Source of the DNA: Acidibrevibacterium fodinaquatile
GTDB taxonomy: Bacteria > Pseudomonadota > Alphaproteobacteria > Acetobacterales > Acetobacteraceae
DNA length: 64,000 nucleotides
Direction: 5' to 3'
Assembly (NCBI RefSeq): GCF_003352165.1
Contig: NZ_CP029176.1
Location: forward strand, 3,603,501-3,667,500
Shown one piece after another: positions 24,074 to 31,855 of the stretch. Both the position numbers and the translations under genes were made by a program. The notes below the pieces were generated by a model. It ran no database searches. It had not been told where the DNA came from and saw nothing but the letters and a program-made list of their open reading frames with translations. Every line of letters starts with the position of its first letter. The stretch's first letter is position 1.

Positions 24074-26704
24074 CTAAGGCCTGGCGCGGATGCGGAGGGC
24101 TTGGCGCACTTCATCGTAGACCCGCACCGCCTCTCCGGCCTCGATGGTGACCGCGAGGCCATAGCGGATTGATTGATCAAGTGCGCCACCCTGCTCGCGG
24201 CAGAAGACCCGTAGCGCGAGCGTATTGCCGTCTACAAATGCAACGGCACGCTCGCCGGCGTAGCGGACGTGAAACAGCGATCCCCGCGGCACCGCTTTGT
24301 CTGAAGGCTGCCCGGCCACCCGCCTCACACCGAAGCCGGCCTCCGGACTGTCCGGAGCAACTTCCAGCTTTGCCCGGCGATAAGCCCTATGCCGGATATT
24401 CACCGGCGAGAACCAAGCCAGCGAGACCGTCAGTGCGCGCGGTTTACGCACGCGCTCAAGACTTGGCGGAAGCGGAATGCGATATAGGGCTGCCTGCTCA
24501 TCGGCCGGAATCTCGCCATAGCCGATCATCGTCGCGCGGTTCACGGCGCATTCCATAGCCTCATGAATCGCCGGTCGGCCGTAGCCCAACAGCCGGGCAA
24601 TGCCATCCCGGCGCACAACATGAGTTCCCTGCCCTTGCGGCTGCCAAGTCAGATCGAGCAGTTCACCGATGCTGCCCCATTGTGCCCGATGCACCAACAT
24701 CGCCTTGACGATCACCCCGTAGAAGGCCGGATCGACATCCTCCAACAGATTGCCATTGTCCGGATCGGAGAGCGCCTCGAAGATCCTATGTGCCGCCCGC
24801 GTGGCTAGCGCCGTCGCGGCGCTGGTCCCAGAACTGTAGCCCTCCCGGGTTAGGTCTCCCCGGGCATCCGGCACAGCGCAGCGCAAACCATAAAGCCGTC
24901 CTGGCCTCACGATATCCAGTCTAACGCCGGTCCCGCCATTTGGTGCGGCTCTAACCAACTCCCGGCCTCCGGGCATGAAGATGTCCGGCTTGACGACCTT
25001 CCGGTGCCCGAGCCCGAGCGCCGAGGAGATATTGGGGCCGGGCTTATCAGCGAAAGGCGAAAAAATTCCCTCGACTTTTATCGGCGGCGCGCCGTCCTCG
25101 TGCCAAGCACCGACGGTGACCGCATTCAGCGATTCCGCTGGAGATAACAGCGTGCGCATTGCTTGCTGCGCCCCCAGCGCGCGAAGGATAGCCGCCTCCC
25201 GGTCCGGCGCCGAGACCTTCTCGAACTCGATCAGTCCGGCAAAATCGGGGACGACAAGCGGTTCAATCACGTTACCAGCACTGACCAGGAACAAGATGCC
25301 GTATCTATCCGCGAGATAGTCAAGCAAGCGCCCCCACGGGCTCATCGGTCCCGTGAACGGCCGATTCCGATCCCCGAGCGACAGGTTGACGATGAACACA
25401 GCCGGCCCGGTCGCCTCACCCTCGTCATCGCCCTCCTTCATCCGGAGGACTGCCCGATAGATCAAGTCCAGCAGCAGCCGGTCGCGCAGCGGGCGTTCAT
25501 TGCCGCCGCCGCCCGGCGCATAGAGTACGGGCCGGAAATAAACCGGCCGGGACAACGGCTCCTCCCCGAGACTGCGATCACCATGCAGAATTAAGGATGC
25601 CATCTCCGTCCCATGCCGGCGTTCCGCGACCACGCTCATCGCGTCGAAATCATCAGGATCATCCAGCACGAGGCGCCCGGCCAGTAGTGCATGGTTCTGC
25701 ACCGGCATCGCGTCGAACACGGCGGCGATGGGAGGCAACAGCCGTGCTGGCTCGGGCGGCGGAGGGGCTTTGTCGTCAAGCGGCTCGCCCTCGATAGGAA
25801 ACTGGACAGTCGATTGCGGCCGCACCATCATAATGTCGTCGCAGATCGCCAAGCTGACTTCTTCCCGATTGATCAGCCGTTGCACCTCCGCGGCCGGAAG
25901 GTCCACCAGACGGCCCACATAGCCGATCTCAGCGATCTCGGACTGGTCAACGATCACGCCCTCGGCTGCTGCGATCGCCCGCGAGAAACTCGCCTGTATT
26001 GCGCTGCGTTTGGCGGCTGTGGCGGCATACCAGAGTTCGACTTCCACGCGCACAATGCCGTCCGCGCCCTGCGCGGCCAGCTCTTCTTCGAGATAACGAA
26101 TCGTCTCGCCCGGAACCCGGTCCTTTGGCCCCCAAGCGCGCAGCGTGCGCAGCTTCTTGAAAACGTCGAACCAGGGCGCGAAGCCAAAAGGTGGTTCTTC
26201 GCCTGCCTCATACCTTCGCCACAGCGAGAGTAAGTGCTGTAGCGCCTGAACATCAGGCATCGCCATATAGAGTCGGCCGGCGATCGGTTTGTCGTCGCGA
26301 ATACCCGGCGCCCGCCCCTTGCGCTTCTCTATCACCCCAAAATCGTCATCCGGCTCGAGGATCAACTCCTCATCCGCCAGAAAATCGAGACCATCGATCC
26401 GGGCGACCGCAGCGCTGAAATCGTCGATTGAGCCCGCCATCTCGAAAACAAGCGCACGCTCTGGCGCGATCCCGAGCGGGTCTTCACGCAAGGCTACCGG
26501 GTCGCGCTTCTGATCGAAGATATTTTGGAGCCGTTGGAAGGCGGGGCCGAGCCGTTCGCGTTGCCGGGCACGTGAGGGCGTCTGAATACTGCTTCCACCG
26601 CCGCCGCCATTCGGCCGCTTGTCACGCCCCGGCTTCGGAACCGGCAGAAGGGGGTATTCTTTCACGCGCAGCGTCCTCCCGAGCATGCGGCGAGGTTTTG
26701 GCAT
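24074..26704 (-). CDS. Subtilisin-like (S8 family) protease of an AAA-ATPase-linked operon
   Basis: An 876-residue protein with a complete subtilase triad: Asp331 in IAAVFDAMP, His364 in RRHGTEMAS and Ser628 in SSGTSAATALATRAA. The oxyanion Asn478 is in LFLVSAGN. About 300 residues precede the protease core and about 230 follow it. There is no signal peptide, so it acts in the cytosol. The N-terminus has a Gly/Pro-rich linker and then a domain containing RALVFEMAGSIDDFSAAV. It overlaps the end of the AAA ATPase gene by 83 bases (65 if Met7 is the start), implying coupled translation. By context the ATPase probably senses or unfolds and the protease cuts. The target is unknown; a defence or conflict role is inferred. 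Confidence 0.88.
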   Translation of the reverse strand: MPKPRRMLGRTLRVKEYPLLPVPKPGRDKRPNGGGGGSSIQTPSRARQRERLGPAFQRLQNIFDQKRDPVALREDPLGIAPERALVFEMAGSIDDFSAAVARIDGLDFLADEELILEPDDDFGVIEKRKGRAPGIRDDKPIAGRLYMAMPDVQALQHLLSLWRRYEAGEEPPFGFAPWFDVFKKLRTLRAWGPKDRVPGETIRYLEEELAAQGADGIVRVEVELWYAATAAKRSAIQASFSRAIAAAEGVIVDQSEIAEIGYVGRLVDLPAAEVQRLINREEVSLAICDDIMMVRPQSTVQFPIEGEPLDDKAPPPPEPARLLPPIAAVFDAMPVQNHALLAGRLVLDDPDDFDAMSVVAERRHGTEMASLILHGDRSLGEEPLSRPVYFRPVLYAPGGGGNERPLRDRLLLDLIYRAVLRMKEGDDEGEATGPAVFIVNLSLGDRNRPFTGPMSPWGRLLDYLADRYGILFLVSAGNVIEPLVVPDFAGLIEFEKVSAPDREAAILRALGAQQAMRTLLSPAESLNAVTVGAWHEDGAPPIKVEGIFSPFADKPGPNISSALGLGHRKVVKPDIFMPGGRELVRAAPNGGTGVRLDIVRPGRLYGLRCAVPDARGDLTREGYSSGTSAATALATRAAHRIFEALSDPDNGNLLEDVDPAFYGVIVKAMLVHRAQWGSIGELLDLTWQPQGQGTHVVRRDGIARLLGYGRPAIHEAMECAVNRATMIGYGEIPADEQAALYRIPLPPSLERVRKPRALTVSLAWFSPVNIRHRAYRRAKLEVAPDSPEAGFGVRRVAGQPSDKAVPRGSLFHVRYAGERAVAFVDGNTLALRVFCREQGGALDQSIRYGLAVTIEAGEAVRVYDEVRQALRIRARP

Positions 26705-27659
26705 TCCACATTTTCAGCCGTTCCTCGACGATCTTTCTCAGCGGCGTTTCTCCCATGGCCAGGACATGTCGGCGACGGACATCGAGACAGAACTCCTCCG
26801 CCTCAGCATAGCTGATCGCGCCAAGTGCCTTGACGATCATGCCGGGCGAACGACCCAGGGGTTCTTCCATGCGGTCGACAAAGCGCTGGAAATAAGCCGT
26901 CAATTCGGCCCGTGTCGGGGCCTTCAGCGATAGCCGGAGCTGGAACCGGCGCCAGACGGCGCGATCCAGCAGTTCGCTGTGGTTCGTTGCCGCTACAACG
27001 ACCGCGTAGCTGGGGAGATCGTCCATTTGCATTAGTAAAGAGGTCACGACGCGTTTGATTTCGCCCGTCTCATGTTCATCGCCGCGCTCCTTGCCGACGG
27101 CATCGAACTCGTCGAAAAACAGAACGCAGGGCGTTGTCCGCACGTAGTCGAACACGCGCCTTAGCCGGGCCGCCGTCTCGCCGAGATAGCTCCCGATCAT
27201 CGCGTCATAGCGGACGACGAAGAACGGAAGCGCCAATGCCTCTGCAATCGCCTCGGCGAGCGACGTCTTGCCGTTTCCGGGTGGTCCGGAAAGTAATATG
27301 CGATGACGGGGTTCGAGAGAATGCGCCCTGAGCACCGAGGCACGCTGTTGTTCCTCGATCAATTCCTCACAGGCGCGTCGGTTCAATTCTGAAAGGACCA
27401 AATCTTCGATCCGTTTCTCTGGTGTCAGCTCAAGGAGAAATTCCCTTTGCCGACCAGCGCCTGCGCCAAGAATCGCCGGCGCGTTAGGTCGATGGCCATT
27501 GCCGTTCACATGCAATGCCTTCGCCAGGCGATCCGCGAGAACATTGTGGCTTTTAGCCTTTTCCTCGGCGATGAGCGCCTCGGCAGTCGCGCGGACACTT
27601 CGCGAGTCGCCGCTCGATCCCGCCTTCACTAGCGAAATGAGCAGATCACTCCTTGCCAT
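26622..27659 (-). CDS. AAA+ ATPase paired with the subtilase
   Basis: A 345-residue AAA+ protein of the FtsH/spastin-like class. Walker A is GPPGNGKT (residues 125-132), Walker B is VLFFDEFD with Asp183 and Glu184, sensor 1 is Asn226 in AATNHSELLD, and Arg237-Arg238 are candidate arginine fingers. About 95 residues precede the ATPase domain. No membrane segment or protease motif is present. It starts inside the end of the ribbon-helix-helix gene and ends inside the subtilase gene, so the three are one coupled operon. A role in activating or feeding the subtilase is inferred. Confidence 0.92.
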   Translation of the reverse strand: MARSDLLISLVKAGSSGDSRSVRATAEALIAEEKAKSHNVLADRLAKALHVNGNGHRPNAPAILGAGAGRQREFLLELTPEKRIEDLVLSELNRRACEELIEEQQRASVLRAHSLEPRHRILLSGPPGNGKTSLAEAIAEALALPFFVVRYDAMIGSYLGETAARLRRVFDYVRTTPCVLFFDEFDAVGKERGDEHETGEIKRVVTSLLMQMDDLPSYAVVVAATNHSELLDRAVWRRFQLRLSLKAPTRAELTAYFQRFVDRMEEPLGRSPGMIVKALGAISYAEAEEFCLDVRRRHVLAMGETPLRKIVEERLKMWNAKTSPHAREDAARERIPPSAGSEAGA

Positions 27660-27864
27660 TGTTTAGTCCCCGCCTTGCTGCATTACGCTGACCGCACCTC
27701 TCACGATCGAGCTTTTCGACGACGGCCTCGAGAATCCAGGTATTTCGCGGCACGCGGACGGCTCGGACTTTGCGATCCCGATCGATATTGCTGACCAGCG
27801 CACGCGGGACGCGCACCGTCAGCACGGCAACTTCCTCACCAGTTTCTTTCTTTAGCCTCCCCAT
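27646..27864 (-). CDS. Small ribbon-helix-helix-like protein
   Basis: A 72-residue protein starting MGRLKKETGEEVAVLTVRVP. The pattern of a beta strand (AVLTVRVPRALV), a first helix and then NTWILEAVVEKLDRE looks like an Arc/CopG-type ribbon-helix-helix DNA-binding fold. ATG 27864 is preceded by an AGGCGGGG stretch; further Met codons upstream in the same frame lack a ribosome-binding site. It overlaps the AAA gene by 14 bases. As first gene of the AAA/subtilase operon it is likely an autorepressor, keeping a potentially harmful system silent. That role is inferred. Confidence 0.65.
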   Translation of the reverse strand: MGRLKKETGEEVAVLTVRVPRALVSNIDRDRKVRAVRVPRNTWILEAVVEKLDRERCGQRNAARRGLNNGKE

Positions 27865-28025
27865 GCCCCCGCCTACCATGCCAGATATGATTTTGCCATC
27901 AGATAGATGGTATTTTTCCCCGCTCCTGGCCGCCGCGGATCGCATGAGCGCGACGCTTCCCCGCGCCAGCAGGGTGGGAGGGGAGGGAACTCCCGTCCGT
28001 CAAGGACGTGAGGGACATCGTCGCG

Positions 28026-28394
28026 TCAGTCGGGGGTGAGGGCCGCGAGGGCGGCTTCCGGTGCCTTGGCGAGGATCCGAAGCAGGGCACGCGCCGGGCC
28101 GCGCGGGAGGCGTTTGCCTTGCTCCCAGTTCCGGACGGTCGCGACCGGCAAGCCTAAACGTGCGGCGAAAGCGTCTTGTGACAGCCCCACTTTGTGCCGG
28201 ACGTGGCGCGCCCAAGCGGCGGCATCCTCGCGCGCCTCCGCGTCGTCCTCGGTCTGATGGCGGGCGATATCGTCCTCGGTCGTGGCGTCGATGCGGGACC
28301 AATCCGCTTGGGGCGCGACCGGGGCCTCGCTGCCATCGGCGAGCAGGCGCGCCACGCGGCCATCTTCCCGCAAGCGTGCTTTAACCCTCGTCAT
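28026..28394 (-). CDS. Helix-turn-helix antitoxin (BrnA-position partner of BrnT)
   Basis: A 122-residue protein starting MTRVKARLREDGRV. The C-terminal half is a clear XRE-type helix-turn-helix: KVGLSQDAFAARLGLPVATV followed by RNWEQGKRLP. The N-terminal half is acidic (DATTEDDIARHQTEDDAEA) and may wrap the toxin. Its ATG lies within the end of the toxin gene, giving a 14-base overlap. Family knowledge: BrnT toxins often pair with ribbon-helix-helix BrnA, but helix-turn-helix partners also occur. It probably represses the operon. Confidence 0.8.
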   Translation of the reverse strand: MTRVKARLREDGRVARLLADGSEAPVAPQADWSRIDATTEDDIARHQTEDDAEAREDAAAWARHVRHKVGLSQDAFAARLGLPVATVRNWEQGKRLPRGPARALLRILAKAPEAALAALTPD

Positions 28395-28656
28395 GGTGCT
28401 TCCTTTCCTTCTCGCTCGCCTTGCGGGCCGAGATGATGCGCCAGCGTCCGGCGCGCGGGGTGTAGACGATGACAAAGAGGCGCCCCGCCACGCGGCCAAA
28501 GAGCCGAAATCGAGGCTCCCCGTAGTCAAAGCGGTGATCCGGTTCGACCCGTCGCCCGGGATCGGCGAAAGCGGGCAGCACGTCCGCGAAGGAAAATCCG
28601 CGCTCGCGCCGGCATTTCTCGCTCTTGGCGGCGTTCCATTCGAACTCCATCGGCAT
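28381..28656 (-). CDS. brnT: BrnT family toxin
   Basis: A 91-residue protein starting MPMEFEWNAAKSEKCRRERG. BrnT hallmarks are the N-terminal FEWNxAK, SFADVLPAF, the RFDYGEPRF turn and the C-terminal RIISARKASEKERK. BrnT folds like RelE and acts as an mRNA-cleaving toxin. Start could be Met at 28656 or 28650. Neither has a clear ribosome-binding site, and a TATATAAG box lies only a few bases upstream, so a leaderless transcript is possible. With the HTH antitoxin it forms a toxin-antitoxin pair likely to stabilise the element. Confidence 0.85.
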   Translation of the reverse strand: MPMEFEWNAAKSEKCRRERGFSFADVLPAFADPGRRVEPDHRFDYGEPRFRLFGRVAGRLFVIVYTPRAGRWRIISARKASEKERKHHDEG

Positions 28657-29446
28657 CGGCTTATATAGGCCGCTGGCGCAGGGATTGCGAGCGTCGCGTC
28701 TCGCGGTGCGCCTTGCGCGCTCGCCGGGGGAGTGCCAATGCGCCCGAAAGACGCCTCGACAAGATCGCGTCAGCACGCATCGCGCAGCATCGTGGACACC
28801 AAGCCGGACATCACAATAAGGGATAAGTCGCGTTTTATGCGATTTTGCCTCATGTTATACGATTGTGCCTCGTGTTATACGACTGCCAGAAAAAAAACCA
28901 AGGCTTTTCAATGGTGTAACATTGTGATGCGTGTTATGCGTTTTTTCGCGTAAAGTTCGTGAGTGCAATGCGCGCTATGCAATAAACGTGGTATTACAGT
29001 GAGATAGGCGCGAACAGGGCGCGCGGTAACGCGTTCTTGGACCGGTCGGCCCGGGTGTCCGCATCACACGCCGCGCGGGCTTCGCGCCGGGCGTCGCCGA
29101 CCTTGCGCGCCTCTCGAGGCGTGCCGCACGCGCTTCCTGAGATGCGTCCGACCGTCGGCACGCGCACCGGCGGCCGAGGCAGCGCGCGACCGCAAGGGGC
29201 TCGAGAAAGGCGCCTCGGCGCGGGTCCTTCCCGAGCAAAAAACGTCTCCGCGGGTAATTCGACCCCCGGGCGCGCGCGCGCTTTTTCAAAAAAAATCAGC
29301 GCGTTATGTTGCGGCTCGCGTTTGCATGGCGCGCGGCACGCGCGCGCGCATTAGCGCGGGAAAGCGCGAGGCGCCCCTTTGCGTTGGTCCGCCGTTGGTC
29401 CGCGAAGGCGTTTTTCCGGCGGCCGATCGAGATTTAACCCATTGAA
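28657..29446. other. Right-end non-coding region of the element
   Basis: No convincing gene is seen in these 790 bases. The region holds the toxin promoter side, an AT-rich repeat cluster (28826-28940), a very GC-rich stretch near 29080-29280, and the repeated TTGGTCCGC pair at 29384-29404 next to the right att core. It could contain attP arm sites or a replication origin. Confidence 0.5.
28826..28945. repeat. Iteron-like repeats with GTTATrCG core
   Basis: Two adjacent 20-base units, 28846-28865 and 28866-28885, share TGCCTCrTGTTATACGAyTG with two differences. Related cores occur at about 28831 (TTTTATGCGA) and 28930 (CGTGTTATGCG). The stretch is AT-rich. Such direct repeats are typical of replication initiator or repressor binding sites. 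Confidence 0.65.
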
Positions 29447-29496
29447 AGTATTGGTCGGGCAGGCGGGATTTGAACCCACGACCCCCAGTCCCCCAG
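29447..29496. repeat. Right attachment core (att direct repeat)
   Basis: Identical over 50 bases to 10882-10931. It lies within the 3' part of the intact tRNA-Pro gene, so integration restored a functional tRNA. Confidence 0.92.
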
Positions 29497-29528
29497 ACTG
29501 ATGCGCTACCAGGCTGCGCTACTGCCCG
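29452..29528 (-). tRNA. tRNA-Pro (anticodon GGG)
   Basis: Seventy-seven bases on the minus strand, starting CGGGCAGTAGCGCAGCCTGG and ending with an encoded CCA. The acceptor arms CGGGCAG and CTGCCCG pair fully. The anticodon stem TCAGT/ACTGG encloses the loop CTGGGGG, giving anticodon GGG. The T arm has GTTCAAATC. This gene is the integration site of the element to its left, and its 3' half is duplicated at 10887-10931. Confidence 0.97.
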
Positions 29529-29593
29529 ATCAAGCCGGCAAACGGCGCTCCCCCTCTAGCAGCGCCGCCCTGTGGCCGCAACGCGTCTCGCGC

Positions 29594-30055
29594 TCACATC
29601 CCGCCGGGAACCACTTGGCCGCGGATTTCGCCGCCGGGATGATCCTTGGTGTGGACGTTGATATACCACTCGCCCGCCATCAGCTCCTTGGCGTCAGCCT
29701 CGGAGAGTGTCGCCTCGCCGGTGATCGGGCCGGTGACGGCGCTGCCCTTCTTGCTCAGCCACAGCTTCACCCCGGCATTCTTGCCCGCGCCGGCAGGGCC
29801 ATGGAAATGCGCCATCGTCACTTCGCTGGAAAGATTCTCGTAGGTCACGTTCCAGGTCAGCTTGCGGCTCGCCGGATCATAGGTGAGATGCGCGACCCCG
29901 CTGCCTTTCGTCATGACCGGCGGTACCTGCTCGGCACCGCTGAGCTTGACGTCAAACGACATCGCCGCCGCCCGCGCGAGCCTAACCCCGCCGAGACCAA
30001 CGCCAACCGCACCGAGGATGCCGAAAAACGCCCGCCGAGACACTTCCTTCGCCAT
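29594..30055 (-). CDS. CHRD-domain protein with Tat-type signal
   Basis: A 153-residue exported protein starting MAKEVSRRAFFGILGAVG. The SRRAFFG motif followed by a hydrophobic stretch and ARAAAM indicates a twin-arginine signal peptide. The remainder is one CHRD domain: FDVKLSGAEQVPPV, a central MAHFHGPAGAGKNAGVKLWL and the end WYINVHTKDHPGGEIRGQV. CHRD domains occur in chordin and in bacterial periplasmic proteins of unknown function; the conserved His residues could bind metal. The start is set by AGGAGGGAGG upstream of ATG 30055. It stands alone beside tRNA-Pro. Confidence 0.9.
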   Translation of the reverse strand: MAKEVSRRAFFGILGAVGVGLGGVRLARAAAMSFDVKLSGAEQVPPVMTKGSGVAHLTYDPASRKLTWNVTYENLSSEVTMAHFHGPAGAGKNAGVKLWLSKKGSAVTGPITGEATLSEADAKELMAGEWYINVHTKDHPGGEIRGQVVPGGM

Positions 30056-30379
30056 CGTGACCTCCCTCCTATCGGGTTCCGGGGCGGCGATGATGGCGCA
30101 TCCGGGAGGCAAATGCCAGGGCTCGCTGATCAACAGGCCGAGCAACGCTTGACATCCCCGCGAGATCGCGCAAGTAATTGATTGTCATGGCGAAATCAAA
30201 GCAACGCCGCATCGCCGCGCGCCCGTTTCGCGGCGGCCCGGTTCTCCCCCGGCGCAGGCGTTGCCTCCGGCCAGACATTGCGCGTGGACGTCGCGCATGG
30301 ATGACGGGTTGGCCCTGGTCATGCCCTCTTCTTCGGTGCGCAGCCTAGCAGCACGCCGCCATAGCATAAGGTGATCCCC
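30056..30379. other. Divergent intergenic region, no gene
   Basis: The 324 bases between the CHRD gene and the crotonase gene contain no good coding frame. TTGACA at about 30150 could be a promoter -35 box, without a convincing -10. AAGGTGATC directly before ATG 30380 is the crotonase ribosome-binding site. Confidence 0.4.
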
Positions 30380-31228
30380 ATGGCCCTGAGCCACGACCGC
30401 AACGCCATTGATTTCGCCCAGTATCAGCCACGCCATTTCCGCTGGGCGTTGCGGGATCGGGTAGCCACCATCACTCTCGATCGGCCGGAGCGCAAAAATC
30501 CGCTGACCTTCGAGTCCTACGCCGAACTCCGCGATACGTTTCGCGCGCTGCTTTACGCTGATGCGGTGAAAACGGTGGTGATTACCGGCGCCGGTGGCAA
30601 TTTTTGCTCCGGCGGCGATGTCCACGAGATCATTGGCCCGCTGGTTCGCATGCAGGAGGCGGGAGACATGCAGGGTCTCCTCGACTTCACCCGCATGACC
30701 GGCGATCTCGTCAAGGCGATGCGCGCCTGCCCGCAGGTGATCATCGCCGCGATCGACGGCGTCTGCGCCGGCGCCGGCGCGATCATTGCCATGGCCTCCG
30801 ATCTTCGCCTCGGGACAGCGGCCAGCAAGGTCGCTTTTCTCTTCACCCGGGTCGGCCTCGCCGGCGCCGATATGGGGGCTTGTAATATCCTGCCGCGCCT
30901 CATCGGCGCCGGCCGCGCCGCCGAGCTGCTCTATACCGGCCGGGCGATGGACGGCGCCGAAGCCGAACGCTTCGGCTTCTTCAACCGCCTCGTCGCGCCC
31001 GAGACCCTGGCGGCCGAGGCCGAGGCCCTCGCCGCGTCTCTTGCCAATGGGCCAAGTTTCGCCCACGCAATGACCAAGCGCTGTCTGCACCAGGAATGGA
31101 ACATGGCGATCGACGAGGCGATCGAAGCGGAAGCTCAAGCCCAGGCGATTTGCATGCAGACCAAGGATTTTGGCCGCGCCTATCATGCGTTCGTCGCCAA
31201 GCAGAAGCCGGTATTCGCCGGCAACTGA
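30380..31228 (+). CDS. Enoyl-CoA hydratase/isomerase (crotonase) family protein
   Basis: A 282-residue crotonase. The CoA-binding and oxyanion segments are [15 protein letters not shown] (about residues 73-87) and [20 protein letters not shown] (about 120-139). The [16 protein letters not shown] start is typical. At the catalytic positions the sequence reads [20 protein letters not shown], so Asp-x-Gly replaces the Glu of classical hydratases, as in several aromatic-CoA and carnitinyl-CoA members. The exact substrate is unknown. ATG 30380 was preferred over GTG 30371 because the latter is part of the ribosome-binding site. It has no operon partner and is followed by a terminator facing the other way. 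Confidence 0.9.
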   Translation: MALSHDRNAIDFAQYQPRHFRWALRDRVATITLDRPERKNPLTFESYAELRDTFRALLYADAVKTVVITGAGGNFCSGGDVHEIIGPLVRMQEAGDMQGLLDFTRMTGDLVKAMRACPQVIIAAIDGVCAGAGAIIAMASDLRLGTAASKVAFLFTRVGLAGADMGACNILPRLIGAGRAAELLYTGRAMDGAEAERFGFFNRLVAPETLAAEAEALAASLANGPSFAHAMTKRCLHQEWNMAIDEAIEAEAQAQAICMQTKDFGRAYHAFVAKQKPVFAGN

Positions 31229-31250
31229 CCCAACGGCGTAATGCCTTGGC

Positions 31251-31279
31251 AAAAAAAACGCCCGGCGCGAGGCCGGGCG
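31251..31279 (-). terminator. Rho-independent terminator for minus-strand transcription
   Basis: Read on the minus strand, CGCCCGGC, a five-base loop and GCCGGGCG form a perfect 8-bp GC-rich hairpin followed by eight T. It lies 140 bases past the small secreted protein gene on that strand. Confidence 0.85.
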
Positions 31280-31422
31280 AGAGGCTTGGTTTCCGAAATC
31301 CGACACGGGCGGGAAACCCGCATCGCTCACCGAGGGGTGACACTCTTTCTTTCGCCCGCGCTGTCACGACGAGCGAAAAGGAGAAATGTCAGCGCGTCAC
31401 TGGGAATGAACGCACCCCTCCC

Positions 31423-31635
31423 TCAGCCATTTCCATTCGGAGATGACTGATCCGTATGGGCCGCGGGGGCGCGGCCATAGCCTTGCAAGGCGACCTGATA
31501 GGTATGTGCCTTGCCAATCTGATGAATGCTCGCCCGTGTCGCCGGTTGGCTGGCATCGGCCGGATGGGCTTGAAGGACGGCGCCTCCGGAGAGCAACCCT
31601 AGGGAGACACAAAGCACGACGAATGCGCGTTTCAT
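31423..31635 (-). CDS. Small secreted protein, unknown function
   Basis: A 70-residue protein starting MKRAFVVLCVSLGLLSGGAV, a clear Sec signal peptide with likely cleavage after LQA (about residue 25). The mature part is short and polar, HPADASQPATRASIHQIGKA and then TYQVALQGYGRAPAA. GAGGAG lies eight bases before ATG 31635. A downstream Rho-independent terminator supports a single-gene transcript. No family is recognised. Confidence 0.7.
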   Translation of the reverse strand: MKRAFVVLCVSLGLLSGGAVLQAHPADASQPATRASIHQIGKAHTYQVALQGYGRAPAAHTDQSSPNGNG

Positions 31636-31694
31636 AGACAGTCTCCTCACTCTGAGGTTGGCCGGCCCGTGATTTCTCGTATTACGACCGGCTG

Positions 31695-31720
31695 CATAAC
31701 CTATAATAACTTTTGTTATG
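31695..31720. promoter_or_regulatory. Inverted repeat CATAAC-N14-GTTATG overlapping a TATAAT box
   Basis: CATAAC at 31695-31700 and GTTATG at 31715-31720 flank CTATAATAAC. TATAAT at 31702-31707 is a perfect -10 box for rightward transcription toward aapJ, or in reverse an AT-rich promoter for the small secreted protein. The arrangement suggests a repressor site covering a promoter. Confidence 0.45.
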
Positions 31721-31855
31721 ACATGCAACGTGATTGACAGAAATTTGAACTAAGTTTCGCCGCTCGCGCCTTGCCGCACGGTGAGACTTGCGCGCCACCC
31801 GCGAAACCAGGCAGGCTATGAGCGTCGTCGTCATGTTTCGCTCATGAGGTGCCCT

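Larger units (their letters stand above)
10882..29496. mobile_element. 18.6-kb integrative element in the 3' end of tRNA-Pro(GGG)
   Basis: The element is bounded by a perfect 50-bp direct repeat, 10882-10931 and 29447-29496, containing the 3' part of the tRNA-Pro gene. The intact tRNA is at the right end and the integrase gene is next to the left repeat. Left-arm genes run rightwards (integrase, hypothetical proteins, excisionase-like, primase-like, DUF927). Right-arm genes run leftwards (resolvase, subtilase, AAA ATPase, ribbon-helix-helix, toxin-antitoxin). No capsid, portal, terminase, tail, relaxase or type IV secretion gene was recognised. It therefore resembles a P4-like phage satellite or a small mobilisable island rather than a full prophage or ICE. 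Confidence 0.9.

Noticed and set aside
28846-28885. CRISPR array
   Set aside because: Only two adjacent 20-base repeats with no spacers; iteron-like instead.
10882-29496. Complete prophage
   Set aside because: No capsid, portal, terminase, tail or lysis genes recognised in the interval.
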